Shown: piece by piece, positions 13,694-25,585 of the stretch | Numbering within the stretch: position 1 is the stretch's first letter | Layout: every line of letters starts with the position of its first letter | Assembly: GCF_002078875.1 (NCBI RefSeq) | Contig: NC_034411.1 | Location: 7,696,271 to 7,760,270, forward strand | DNA length: 64,000 nt | From: Numida meleagris | Taxonomy: Eukaryota > Chordata > Aves > Galliformes > Numididae | Reading direction: 5' to 3' | Notes under the pieces: model-generated | What the model was told of the DNA's origin: nothing | The model's database searches: none | Seen by the model: the letters and a program-made list of their open reading frames with translations, nothing else | Translations under genes and position numbers: made by a program

Positions 13694-14215
13694 CTGCACA
13701 ACCCATCATGAATTGAACATCACCAACAGGAACAGCAGCTTACCAGCTTTCAACTTTTATTCTCATTTTCAATACAAGTGTCTTCGTGTACATTCCAATT
13801 AAACTTACACACAAGCACTGACACTCTGGGGAACCAAAACTGCACAGTGTTCTCCAAACAATTATATTTCAGACTTCTAATTGGAAAATGATGTCCACAG
13901 CAGGCAGAACAAGGCCTACTTAGATTTCACCATCATACCAATAAATACAGCAATTTACAGCAAGTGTAACTAATAAGATACATTCTGATTATCACAGAGA
14001 CACCACTTAAAAGAGATGCTGCTGACTAAGTGAAATATCCCTGGCACAGCGCAATCACTGAAAACAACCATTCCGCTAGATGGCTCATCTTACTCAATAC
14101 TTTTTAAAAATAATCAATGGAAACAACTCATCTTGAATTACTGCTGTATGTTTTACGTTCCCACATAAGATATATTCCTAATTCATTTCAAATAAGCGCG
14201 TTAGCAGTTTCTTAC
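13694..14215 (-). other. AFTPH: AFTPH intron 3
   Basis: A 522-bp intron between exons 3 and 4. No repeat or RNA gene recognised. Confidence 0.9.
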
Positions 14216-14367
14216 CCAGTATTTGCTGAGGTCTCCTCAGTTGCTGTCTGCTTTCCACCCGCTTCCAGCAAATGATTCAAGGAAATTATTTCTTTTTCAA
14301 TTTCAAGAACAGGCATGGAAGGAAAACAGACTTCAAATATTCGTTCCAGACGACATAACAACGTTGT
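14216..14367 (-). CDS. AFTPH: AFTPH exon 3
   Basis: This 152-nt exon has acceptor ...TTTGATACAG and donor GTAAGA. It enters in phase 0 and leaves after two bases of a codon. It encodes 50 residues beginning TTLLCRLERIFEVCFPSMPV, closely similar to the mammalian segment around RLERIFEACFPS. It opens the conserved C-terminal region of aftiphilin, after the motif-rich disordered part. The second half (the KQTATEETS stretch) is much less conserved than RLERIFE. Confidence 0.94.
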
Positions 14368-17300
14368 CTGTATCAAAGAGAAAGATATTTTCACCAACTT
14401 TTGTTAACTGTTTTAAAGAAAATTAGTCTGAAATTATAAAATTAAGATGGAAAACAATTGGTGGCTGATGCAAAGCTTCACTTACCTCAAGCTACAGAGC
14501 TGCCAGAGAACCACATGACTTGGTTACCCTCAAATACAGGCCATTAGTTATTGAGAAAGAGTAAGGGTCTTACCCTCTCTGAGTTCTTACAGAAGAGTTC
14601 AGAAAAGATCTTACTAGTGAGTTACTCTTTGTTACAAATTAGCAACAAATGTATGCAAAAAATTTTAAGTAAATATAGCTTAATACACGGGGAAGTCTCC
14701 AATTCTACACACTAAGAGTTTTACTGAACACATTTTTGGTACTGAGTGTTATCTGAAATTGGAAAACAGGTAACATTTCATTTAAAGACAATGCCCTTCC
14801 ATCCAAACTTGATATATAATGCGGATTCAGAAGACAGACTCACTTGTTGTAAGAAGTATGTAGTTGAAAGCCTCACAAAATTTAGCTCAAAAATAAAGAG
14901 CAAGAACATTTATAGTGCAAAGACTGCACACTTCCTAAAAAAAAAAAAACAACCTATTGGTATCAATGATTCGGATGTAGAAAAACTATAATCCTCAGCT
15001 TCATTTCCTATTACACATAGAATTTATCACGCATGAATTCATCATTTAACAAAAAACCCCAACTTCCAAATGCCTTCATTCCTTGCCCCCAAATCTACTA
15101 ATATGCTTTCAAACGTTTGAAGCTGTTTAATCTAAAAAAGAAGAATCTCTTTCCTCCCAGCAGTTTGCCTTTCCTCATGTTCACAATTCTGACAGTTGAT
15201 GCTGAATGCTGTGATCCTGCAGGGCTTAAAAGCCTACTCTAGGAATGTTTCTGTCCTAGCCAAACAGTTTTAAACAAACAACAAACAAACCAGCACCACC
15301 AAAAAAGCCCACTAAGTTGTATTTCAGCTGAGTAAGAAGCCGGCTAGAAAGCAGCATGGTTTGCACAACCACAATTTTCTCAGCGTTTCTCTCATTGGAC
15401 CATCATCTCGCTAGCTTAAATTACAAACTCAAGATGGGTAGATAAATACAAATACTCAAGGAGTTTTGTGAGATGGCTACAAATCTATATTCTACAGTTC
15501 TGAGAGCCTGCACTTCTCTCGACTACTGCCACAATCACTCCAGCTGTGTAGGATAAGGCCTCAGAATTATAAAGAGCATGAACTTGTACTGATGATTTCA
15601 AAGCATTTTAATACCACAGTGTGCACTGGAGAATGCTCAAACACGTGCCACCATGAGCCTTGACAGCTGGATTTAATGCTAAAAGCAAACAAAAAAAAAT
15701 CTCCTACTAGCACAATAAAAAAAAAGCCAGAATAGTAAGCTTTTTTCTTTTTAAGTTCCTTCCTTAAATTTCTCCCTTCTCAGTTGTATTTTGATATAGC
15801 CACTGAATTTCAGCTTCGTTACAGCTGTGTGAACTGTCTCAGACGGCAGATGGAGCACGGAAACAGAACATGTTTTTTTCCACCCCCTGTTCAACCAGTT
15901 AGAAACAGGTAACCAGTAATCCCTTATTTATTAAAAAGTACCAACTGCAACGTACGCTCCTAAAATGAATCCTAAGCCTCTTCTTTAATGTACTTATTTT
16001 TAATAGAACAACATGAATCTCTCTTGCTCACACTCACCTGGGGTTCCTCAGCAGGCACCTCTGTGATTATCTGCTGCCCTGTATAGAGGGCAGCACCCAG
16101 CAGCCCTAATGCCTGCTGTTCTGCGGGGGATGTGGAAGAGGAGCTGAGTAGGCAGCAATCCCCTCGAGCATCCATCCTTCAGCATGTGCCAGCAGAGCTG
16201 TGCCTGCAGAGCCCTCCCGTGGAGACGCAGCATATTCCAGCAGTAGCGCTACATTCATAAATACAAACCTCAGGCTGAGGTTTTCTCTTACTGTTGAACT
16301 TACTTAAGGTTCAGAGAAGGTAGGGTTGTAGGAGGACGTTATGTATTTTAACTAGACCAACCAATACAACTCGGACACACGCTTAGGCACACAGAGCATC
16401 TGCTTCACAGAAACCATCTACAGCATTTCCCACCTGAATTTTTGTTTTATTTGCCTCATCTCTTGTCTCACTTCAGCAAACCATATACAGCACCACATAC
16501 AGCACCAAACAACACAGAGGCAAAGATTAAACAATCAGAACATCACCATTCTTTGTGATGGAGTAAGATGAGGACTCAGGATTCTGTTGTCCCTAGCCAG
16601 CTCCTAACCACAGAAAGCAGGACAGTTAGCTTGCTTACAACATCATCAGTTTTCATACCTGCAAATATCTATGTGCCTGCCATACAGGGACAGCCACCAG
16701 ATCAATTATAAGGCATTTGCAAAGCATTATGTCAAAATGCCATTATTAACATATTAGCAAATGACGTGAATTACACAGCATTCCTGACTCATTTTTTTCC
16801 CCTCCTCTTCATTTTCCCACTGGTATTTTCTGACTGTAGTGAGTCACGTTCCACAGTGTAGCATTTTCTTTTTAGGTTTAATCATGCCTTAATGCCCAAT
16901 CACTTTGGCCATACAGTACTAGTTACATTATTGTTATAATACCTGTAGACTGTTTCGTATTAACTGATCAAAACAAAGACGCTCATTTAGTATAACTAAA
17001 GGTCATTCTGGATTCTATCTCAATGCTTCAGCATACAAAAGCATGCCCTACTTAAGTTATAAAAAATAACTCTGTCTACAATGTCAGCTGCTATTAATGT
17101 ACATGAATGGGTGAAGCTCCCTTCATTTCAGTAATACAGGAGAGAAACATATTCCTAGAGACAGGGAAGAGTCAGAAGGAAGGCATTGTATCGTGACAAT
17201 AGGAAGGCATCAAGTTTCTTGAAAAAGATGAACATTTGAGAACATAATAGTGACTGAGAACACACTTAGATAATGAAAGAATTTAGAGAAAGTCTCCATG

Positions 17301-18905
17301 AACCAGCTCAGAACCCAATTTCAAATTTGAGCTCAAAAACTATGCCAAAATTCCAGGCACAGTTTTAATTATAGCATTCTCTGCACTTCCCTTCATCTTT
17401 TCTAAGTCTCCAGAAGTGCTCAGCCCTTACTTATATATAGTAGAGAAGAACTGTTTCCATAGCAAACCAGAATAATTACTTCTATGTGTGCAAATAGACA
17501 GAGGGATGAGTGTACGTATGTACATATCTCTGGCAGAGGCAATGTCCCTCAAGGAAGCTTTTCTTCTAATTGTTAAGGAAACACTGCACTGACAGTGCCC
17601 ATGTACTGACGGCATTAGCAAGATTTTGAATTAATTTAAGCATTTCTCTCCTACAAACCTTGTTCTATTGTTTGTAGAAAGCAAACTAAGAAAATATTAC
17701 TCGTGTCACGGACAGTAGGAGCATGACTTTCAGGAAGAGAAATCCTCTAAGAATTCAACATACTTTGAGAAAACTTCTAACTTCCAGTACCCACACGCCA
17801 TACCACCAAGTAACTCCCAAAATATGCCTTCTTCATTAGGGATAGAACACTCTTCCTAGGCTTATATAATCATTCTCTTAAAAGAAAAAACTTTCTTCCA
17901 CTTTCTGAGAAACTGAAATATTTGATACTTGAGAATTCTGCACTGCAGTTTGACAAAAGCAATCCTTACAGGCACCTACGAAAGGCGGCCAGAGCTGCCA
18001 GTCTAAAAATTAACTTTGATTCTCCAGCAACAAATTCAAAACTCCGTAGTTTCTGTGAGTGTACAAAAGTTCTTGAGAAATATGTAAGATATTTGGCAGT
18101 TAACACCCAAAACAATCAAAATATCACAGACGTAACAGACTTTCGAGTGAGAACTACAGCCACAGGGTTAGAACTTATCTTCTGGGCTGTGTCAACAGAA
18201 GAAGAAAGATCCAGACCTCTGAGCTGGAAGACCAAAGTACGTGGTTTACAAAATCTCTTTTTCCTCTCCATCACAAGCCTACGGAAGCCATGCACTCCCT
18301 CCACACGCCAAGGCTAACATGGCCATCGAGCAACCTATTCCCCCCTAGCTTTCTGCATGTGAACTCAGCAGTGATGACAGCTCACTGCCACTCTTCAGAG
18401 CTGTGCAAAGAAGAGATGCTGCAGCTTGCTGTAAAGACAATATATTTGGGTTACGCTATGTAAACAGTCAACATGAATCAAGGCTTTCACCATACAACTA
18501 CTTTAATACTTCTCCAGGTGAAGGGTCACGTTTATTTCTCTAACGTGCAGGCTCTGCTTAGCAAACAGAGCACCTTTGTGGAGCAGTGGGAGAAGAGCTA
18601 CAGGCAGAAAGACACCTGAGCCAAGAGGAGAAGCAAAGCTTACAGACAACACTAGCTTCTAGTGTTCTAGAAACTTCTCATGATTCCAAGGTGGTGGCTT
18701 CTCTCTCTCCTCCCCTTGAAAAGCAGTTACATATAAGACAGAAAATTCTTAACAGATAAAAACCAAAAGGAACTGTTTCATTTATACTTACCTTCATTCA
18801 CTACTACAGTGAATTTATAATGGAAATAGAGGTTCTAAGCTAAGATTTACAAGCCAGCATGAGAATGCTACTTAGTTATTCAATCAGTATAATGCCACAA
18901 GAGCT

Positions 18906-18954
18906 AAAAAAAAAAAAAAAAAAAACAACAACCAAAAAACAAACAAAAAAAAAA
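18906..18954. repeat. A-rich tract
   Basis: Twenty A's followed by an A/C-interrupted A-rich run. It could be an old retroposon tail, but nothing recognisable precedes it. Confidence 0.8.
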
Positions 18955-20218
18955 CCCTGAAAACTCACCAAAGGAGTAAACTGTTACTGTGACAAGAGTT
19001 GTAAGAGTGGTAGTTCTAAATAACCCCCCGGAAAACATTTTTAATCAGTAACTATAAAGCTCTCAGTCTGGCTGCAAAGCAAATCTGAAATTTTAGTGGC
19101 CTGGGGAAGAATAAGACTTCTCAGCATTTTTACTGCCTGATGCAAGAGTTATAGACCACAGGGAAGTTAAGTGTACAAATGTGAATCTGTCTCCCTTCTC
19201 TAGCTGAAAAGCTCATCCTCTCCCTCAGCTGAAGAATGGAGCAAGTCTTACACTTTCCATGAATGCAGAATGAAGCTTGATGGTTCTCTCACTAGACTGC
19301 ATAAAACTTGCTTCTTATTTCAGTCAGTCCTGCTATTCTGATCTAGTGGTGGTGTACTAATTTTTCAACCAGGCTTGGAGTTCTCCCAAATGTTACTTTT
19401 TTTTTTTCCAAGAGGATGACTCTCCACTCATTGGCCAAGACAAAATAATCTCAGCATGACAGCGATCCAAAGTTCTCCTCATCTTGAAGTACGCTTGTGG
19501 CTTAGTAACTGTACATCACCCACACTGATCAACCTGAAGAGGAAGAGCTCCAGCACACAGGCTCTCTAACCTCACTTTAAGGGCTGTTTCCCCTTCTCCC
19601 TCTTCCAGATTTGTTAACTCTCAGCTGAATCAGGGAAGACTTTCGGCCTTCCAAGCAAACCATTGCTCATCTCCTCCTCCTCTAGAAATGTTTGTACTCC
19701 TTGAACGTAGCTGTGCAGTCGTTTCACCCACCCCCATGACTACTGTAGGTAAAAACTGCTCTCGTGCTTTGCTTAATCCTATATATACTGTTAACACAGT
19801 ACTGCAGAATAACCCCCTCAGCTGACTAATGCTCAGCACTATCTCATCCAAGAAGCTGCACTGTGAGCTTTATGTTCCTTGTAAACACGTGCTACATGAT
19901 CATATAAAGCAGATTAATGCATAAAGTGCAGTATAGATTTGCTCAAAACTTGTTAGATCAATCAATTCACCCACAACTACACCCTAAATCAGTTTCAAAG
20001 AACTCAAAGGCAGGCCTATATCAAACACAAGCCTGCAGCTATACTGGAGCAAACTACTGTATATCTTCAGCTGAAGAAAAACATGACGTGATTAAGGTAC
20101 ATAGCAGTATTAAGATGGGTTCAAACAGTCTGTAATATCTGTGTTCTCCAGCCTCAGAAGTTGGAATGTAATGGATTACATATCATTTCTGTAATTTTAA
20201 CTGAACGCGATAAACCCA

Positions 20219-20398
20219 TTTGCCCAGAGGGGTTGTGGATGCCTCATCCCTGGAGGAGTTAAAGGCCAGGTTGGATGAGGCCCTGGGCAATCTGCTCTAG
20301 TACATGATCTAGTAGATTGCAACCCTGCCTGTGGCACGGGAATTGGAACTTGATGATCCTTGAGGTCCCCTCCAACCCAATCCATTCTATGATTCTAT
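20219..20398 (+). mobile_element. CR1 retroposon 3' fragment
   Basis: A 5'-truncated CR1 3' end. Recognisable blocks are TTGGATGAGGCCCTGGGCAA, GAGGTCCCCTCCAACCCAA and the terminal ATTCTATGATTCTAT. It lies antisense to AFTPH within intron 2. Confidence 0.92.
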
Positions 20399-22970
20399 AT
20401 CATTACCTTTTCCTTCCACTAGCTAATGCTAGTGAACAGAAGAATCCAGCATATTACATATAACATATTTCCAATCATACGGAGGCTTCTGAGAGCCTTT
20501 TAGGCCAAAGGCAAAGGAGAAAAGACTAAATGATCTTTTTGCTACTAGAAGTTACTATATTAGGCTGTTTTTGTGACCTTTTCCCCTTACTTTCTTCTTT
20601 TCTATTCTATATTTTATAAGGAAAATCTAGGTTAATTAGCTGAATTCAAGTGAAGTCTACTTATTAATTAAACATTATACCAAATCTACAATTTTTAAAA
20701 CTGCTTGACTAACGTGCACCTTATTATCAGAAAACACAACATTTTGCTCTATCCTTCCAGAAAGGAGAGAAAAAAAGCAGTGCATGAACAGAGAAGAAAA
20801 TATGCAGAGACAAACGATGAGGGAACTTGAGCTAGCAGTAAACTCCTTTCGTTTGCTCTCTGGAAGAATGAACACTGTTGCATATGTCACTTCCACATTT
20901 ATACAGTAATGCTGCTGATTAAGTATATTTTTCAGTTTTCTGCTTTTGCAAAGAACTATGTTAGGGTCATTCTGTTTATACACCATTTAGAAGTATTACA
21001 CTACCACACCACAGTGAGCCTTTCAGCCTCAGCATTACAGATTAAGCGTACACAGTATCTTGTAAATGATCCCAGTTTGCCTTCAGAGTATGCCAAAGTT
21101 TCAGTTTTCACATCTATCTCGAGTGTCTAGCACATGCAGTATTTCTCTCTCTTAGCAAGTACTTTAAAAAGGCTCTATTTTGTGGTTCGACCTCAATGAC
21201 ATCCTTTAATCATAAGTAAGAAAAATTAAACTCAGCTTTTGATCACTTTTCTAGTATTCAGCACTTCAGGTACTGGGGCTATTAGTTAGCTCATGTTGAC
21301 TCAATTCATCTCAATATCCAGAACACACAAGGCAGTGTTTCTCGTTGCAAAGTACCAAACTACAGCTCCTTGGATTACAAACAGAATTACTAAAGATTAA
21401 AACAGAGCATTTTTTAACATGGGCAGATTTGGAAAAGTCTTTTGAAACCCTAAAGCTCTTTCAGAACACAAAATAAGCTTGCAAAAATTCGTAACTATTG
21501 TTTTTAAGAGTTAATTGATAAATAATGTAGCGACTAACATTTGTTGCAAGGCTGAGGCAACTGTTGCGTCACAGAAAACTCATCCAGCTCAACTTCCTCT
21601 GTAGCTTGCTGGTGCAAGACAGTAAACTCCGGGTTGTACTTCCTCACTTGCAGAAAAGACAGAATATCACTTCATCTCCAAACAGTCCCAGCTGACCGAA
21701 GTATAACGAGGAAGAATGAATAAATCTTTAGTTGGTTTAAAATCCAACCAAATTTCTGTACGACTTTATGACAGCCCACCCAAGATCTCCCACTGTAACT
21801 GAGCTTGTTAGCACAGATGTCGAGAAGGGAAAAAACATTACAGGATCTCTGTCAATTCCTCTTTTATAAGAATTAACACTCACAAGCGTTTTCAACTGAA
21901 ACTCCATCATAAAATTATGGAAAACTGTAAGAAAAAAATAAATGTTGGAAACTTTCTAATTAGTTCTTGAAAGCATGATTTAGCAGAATACTGGATAATT
22001 TACAAGAATAACCTCCACACCCTTTGTTAGATTCTGAACGATCTCTTTCAAGTGGAAGCAGGAACAATTTGGATTAATTGCACTAATGACGTGAGCACTC
22101 TACAATTTAATAGGTGAATGAACAACAGAGCAGGTAACAATAGGTTTGTGCTTTTGTCTTGAGAACGGGACCTGCTCACTCAGGTAGTCCCCAGCAACTG
22201 AGGAAGGTTTGGCATAGGCACAAAAATCCATCTGCTGGTTCATCTGAGACCCTTTTTCGGCCTCACAAACTCAATTTGAAATTTGGTGTGTGAGTCACTG
22301 AACAAAACAGGAAGCAGGAAGTGTCAGGAGTCAAGGCTCATACCTTTTAATGTGACAAGAACTCAAGGACAAGCCCTAAAAGCTCTGTTTTGCTTGCTTA
22401 TGTTTGCAAAGCTCTGGCTGTCACAGCCTTCTTCTGAAAATCCATTTTGTCTGTCATTGGTAAGAAACGTAAAGAGGAATGGCTGTCACCAAGTCTACAG
22501 GAGATCCTGCAAGAAGAGACTTACCTCATTTTCTTCTGTTGACAGAGAAATTCCAAAACTTTTAGACAGTTACTATCATCAACCCTTTACTGCTGGTGCT
22601 GCTACACGTTTCAGAAAGAGAACATATTCTAAACTACTCACCTGGAATGACTTGATTAAAAAAAAAAAAATCAAGAATCAGAATTTTAAAGCCAAATTGC
22701 TCTAAATTTTGTATAAGGTAGTACTAAATCCTTATACAAATGTATCTATGAATGAACAGGCACAAATCTCAAAGATGACTTGTGAAAAGACCTAAGAAGG
22801 AATTAATTTAGGAATTAATACACATTTAGCAGCTAAGGCAGAAAACCTAGGAGGTAAGAAACTATCCTACTTTACCATCCACCGAACTCCTTACTGGATA
22901 CAGCAGCATCTTCAAGAAATTATCAGTCCAGTATTTGCAGTGTTGCTATGATGTGGGGTTTACCACTATT

Positions 22971-23098
22971 GACGTCCAGGCTGGACGTGGCTCTGGGCAG
23001 CCTGGTCTAGTGCTTGGCAACCCTGCACTCAGCAAGGGGGTTGAAACTCAATGATCTTGGAGGTCCTTTACAACCCAGGCCATTCTATGATTCTATGA
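22971..23098 (+). mobile_element. CR1 retroposon 3' fragment (short)
   Basis: About 128 bp of CR1 3' end: CTGGACGTGGCTCTGGGCAG, then TTGGAGGTCCTTTACAACCC, ending ATTCTATGATTCTATGA. Plus orientation, in AFTPH intron 2. Confidence 0.9.
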
Positions 23099-23437
23099 CA
23101 TAACAGAGACTCCCAGGAGTTGGAATATCAGGGACAGAACTCAACAGGCCATATTTAATGATCAAGTCAGTGACAATTTTGAAACAAATAGCAACAGCGC
23201 TTGCCTGCAAAGTCAGATACCTTCTGATCACGCTCTCTAAGCAAATGAGCACAACTATTAACAAACTGAATCATTTTTAATCAGATTTTTGAAGACATGG
23301 TAGAGAACAGTGCTGAAAGAAGTTGGGAACTAGTAGCCCCAGTTTTCAGACACTTATTTTATGCCTATTTAATGAAAAGGAAACATCAGAGGGCTCCCAA
23401 AAAAAGCCATAAACTATGAAGCAAAGGAAGAAGTATC

Positions 23438-23479
23438 ACAGGCTCTGAAAGGCTTATGACAGGCTCTGAAAGGCTTATG
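23438..23479. repeat. 21-bp tandem duplication
   Basis: Two perfect copies of ACAGGCTCTGAAAGGCTTATG, followed by a partial third (ATGGCTTAT). It lies in intron 2, about 300 bp beyond the exon 2 donor. Confidence 0.9.
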
Positions 23480-23778
23480 ATGGCTTATTACTTTGATCAG
23501 TTTATATAAAGGACCACATATAATTTTCAGAACAGATGCATACAAATTCCAACATACCCTGCTCTTTTTTTCCCTGCAGGAAGTAGCAGTGCAGAAGATA
23601 AAAAGTAAATGCAGCATACTATTTCATACCAGTCTTTCCTACCAACCAAATTAAATCTCTCCCACAAGACAAACAAGAACTATCCAAACATCTGTTATAT
23701 GCAGAAGCAGGAACCAGGAAGAGCTTTATGCAGAAAAGCAGAATAATCCTGAGCAAGCAAAATCAGAAACACCCTTAC

Positions 23779-25554
23779 CTGAACTGAAGGTGCTGGCTCT
23801 TGAGATTGCTTACTGGTAGTTCCCTGGAAAGACGCTGAAGCAAAACTGTCAGTCTTGTGTAATACTGGACCATCAATCCTCTCAGATGTGTCTGTCCTAT
23901 GTGACTGCCACGTCTCTTTTCTGTGATGAGATTCACCAGCTTGCTCGTCTCCAAAGGCAGCCCAAGAACAGCTGTCCTTTTCTTCATCTCCAAAAGCATT
24001 CCAATCAGTAGCCTGGCTACAACCTGCTGAACTGAAGTCCGCAAAGTCATCAGAGTCCTGAAAAGCAACACCCTCATCTTGAGGTTTTGGCACTGAATCA
24101 AAGTCTCCAAATTCACTATCATCGCCATTTTCTACCTCAGTAGTACGCTGGAAGTCTAAGCCAGAAGTTTTACCGGTAGCATCACATTCTAAAGTGTCAG
24201 CGGTTTGATTTAGTTTAGCTTGATCCAACGTCACTGGCAGCTGAGAAACAGTACTTGTGTCCCTGAATTCACCAAATGCATCATTAGGTTTGCTAACATG
24301 TGCGGACTGTTCAGAAGTTCCCTCTAAAGCTAAAGCATTCATTGATTCTTGAGCATTAACAAAAGCGGAAGATGCGCTGCTGACTGAACCAAAATCACCA
24401 AAGTCATCGTCACGTGTGTCCTGGCAAACTACAACTTCAGTACTACTTCCACCGTTCTTAACTTCTTCAGAATCACCTGCGTTTTCTCCTTTGAGATCAG
24501 TGCTTAAGCTTTCAACTTCATCAGCCTTGATGTCCTCTGTTCCTGAAAAATCATCAAGCCGAGAAAAATCTTTGCCCTTTTCTACATCGTGTTGTTTTCT
24601 TCTTCCATTGTTTTCTCCATTTTCAGTAGTGCATATGGAACTTCCAGTTGTTTGAAACGTACTAGAAACAGTAAATTCATTCACTTCCAGTGCTGAGGAA
24701 TCCTGTTCACAGCTAACTTCTGCAGTACAAGTCTCTTCTTCAGTATGAATTACTCTGTTTATTCTGTTGTTTTCCTGAACGTTCAGAGAGTCTCTTTCAC
24801 TAAGAACGGTGCATATTGTAGGCTCTGTTCCCTCTACATTGATTGTTTTTCTGTTTGAGAATGTTGCAAAATCTGCAAAGCCTTCACCTGAGCTAGGAAT
24901 TGAGTTCAAACTTAGCTCAGTACCATGGGCATTAACAGTTTTTAGTCCCTTTGAATTACTGATGCTGTCTAGATCTTCTGTTCCCTGAGGATTTACAGGG
25001 TCCAGTGCTGCAAATCCATTTGTTAGAATCTCTAGACATGGAAGTTTTTCACCATTGCAAGCATCTATTTGCTCATCTTGGCTTTCAACTGTTATATCAG
25101 TTCTAAGATCAGAAGGAAACCCCTCTGATTTCCCAGTGTTCTCTCTTTGTTCCCCTCTCTTGTTTACATCTTCTAAACTTACATCAAAAGCAGTACCTGA
25201 AGGTCTAAACTTAGATTTTTCTTTGCTGGTACTAGTAGCCAAAGTATCAGAAAGTTCCTTAGGAGGAGTAGGAAGCTCTGCAATGCAGTCTTTAACATTT
25301 TTAACAGACGTGAAAGTTGCAATGCTAGCTACATTATCAGAATAATCATGAAGGGGTATAAAATGATTTGTGGGTATAAATTCCTCCTTTGGATGACTGT
25401 AGTCTGGTGCATCAAAATCAGCAAAAGCTACACCAGTAGTGCTTACACCAGAAAATCCTCCAAATTCTCCAAATTCATCTTCATCATCATCATCAGCTCC
25501 ATTGTCTAGCGGTGGAGGGGATGAGGAGTACATTCGAATAATATCTGGTTCCAT
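23779..25554 (-). CDS. AFTPH: AFTPH coding exon 2: aftiphilin N-terminal 592 residues
   Basis: This large exon encodes residues 1-592. The start MEPDIIRMYSSSPPPLDNG matches mammalian aftiphilin from memory. Acidic, FG-rich adaptor-binding motifs recur: EDEFGEF (26-31), AFADFD (43-48), GFADFATF (225-232), DDFGDF (383-388), DAFGEF (425-430), SEFGDF (480-485) and DDFADF (502-507). These are followed by WNAF (518-521) and WAAF (531-534), typical of ear-domain ligands of AP-1 and AP-2. The rest is Ser/Thr/Glu-rich and probably disordered. The ATG at 25554 has A at -3 and G at +4. The exon ends ...PAPSVQ in phase 0 at a CAG|GTAAGG donor. Open frame beyond 23779 is intron read-through and is excluded. 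A degenerate repeat around V-N-x-x-GTE occurs at about residues 187, 208 and 240. Confidence 0.96.
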
Positions 25555-25585
25555 TGTTTAGTTCCACTTCAAAGTTAATATATTT
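25555..25585 (-). other. AFTPH: AFTPH exon 2, 5' UTR part
   Basis: These 31 bases separate the acceptor (pyrimidine tract then ...TTTTATAG, ending at 25586) from the start codon. They contain an in-frame TAA three bases before ACA-ATG. Any reading frame entering from the first exon in this frame is therefore stopped one codon before the aftiphilin start. Confidence 0.85.

Larger units (their letters stand above)
14368..23778 (-). other. AFTPH: AFTPH intron 2
   Basis: A 9.4 kb intron. It contains two CR1 fragments (20,219-20,398 and 22,971-23,098), an A-rich tract (18,906-18,954) and a 21-bp tandem duplication (23,438-23,479). ORFs such as 17922-18317 and 22283-22705 (both plus strand) show no family resemblance and are taken as chance. 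Confidence 0.85.

Noticed and set aside
17922..18317. 131-codon plus-strand ORF in AFTPH intron 2
   Set aside because: No recognisable domain and no supporting splice or promoter signals.
22283..22705. 140-codon plus-strand ORF in AFTPH intron 2
   Set aside because: No recognisable family, ends in a K-rich low-complexity tail from an A-run, and is antisense to an intron. Taken as chance.
23695..23778. Continuation of the large aftiphilin frame to a stop at 23695
   Set aside because: It lies beyond a consensus CAG|GTAAGG donor. The next conserved aftiphilin segment (LERIFE...) is in phase at 14367, so this is intron read-through.
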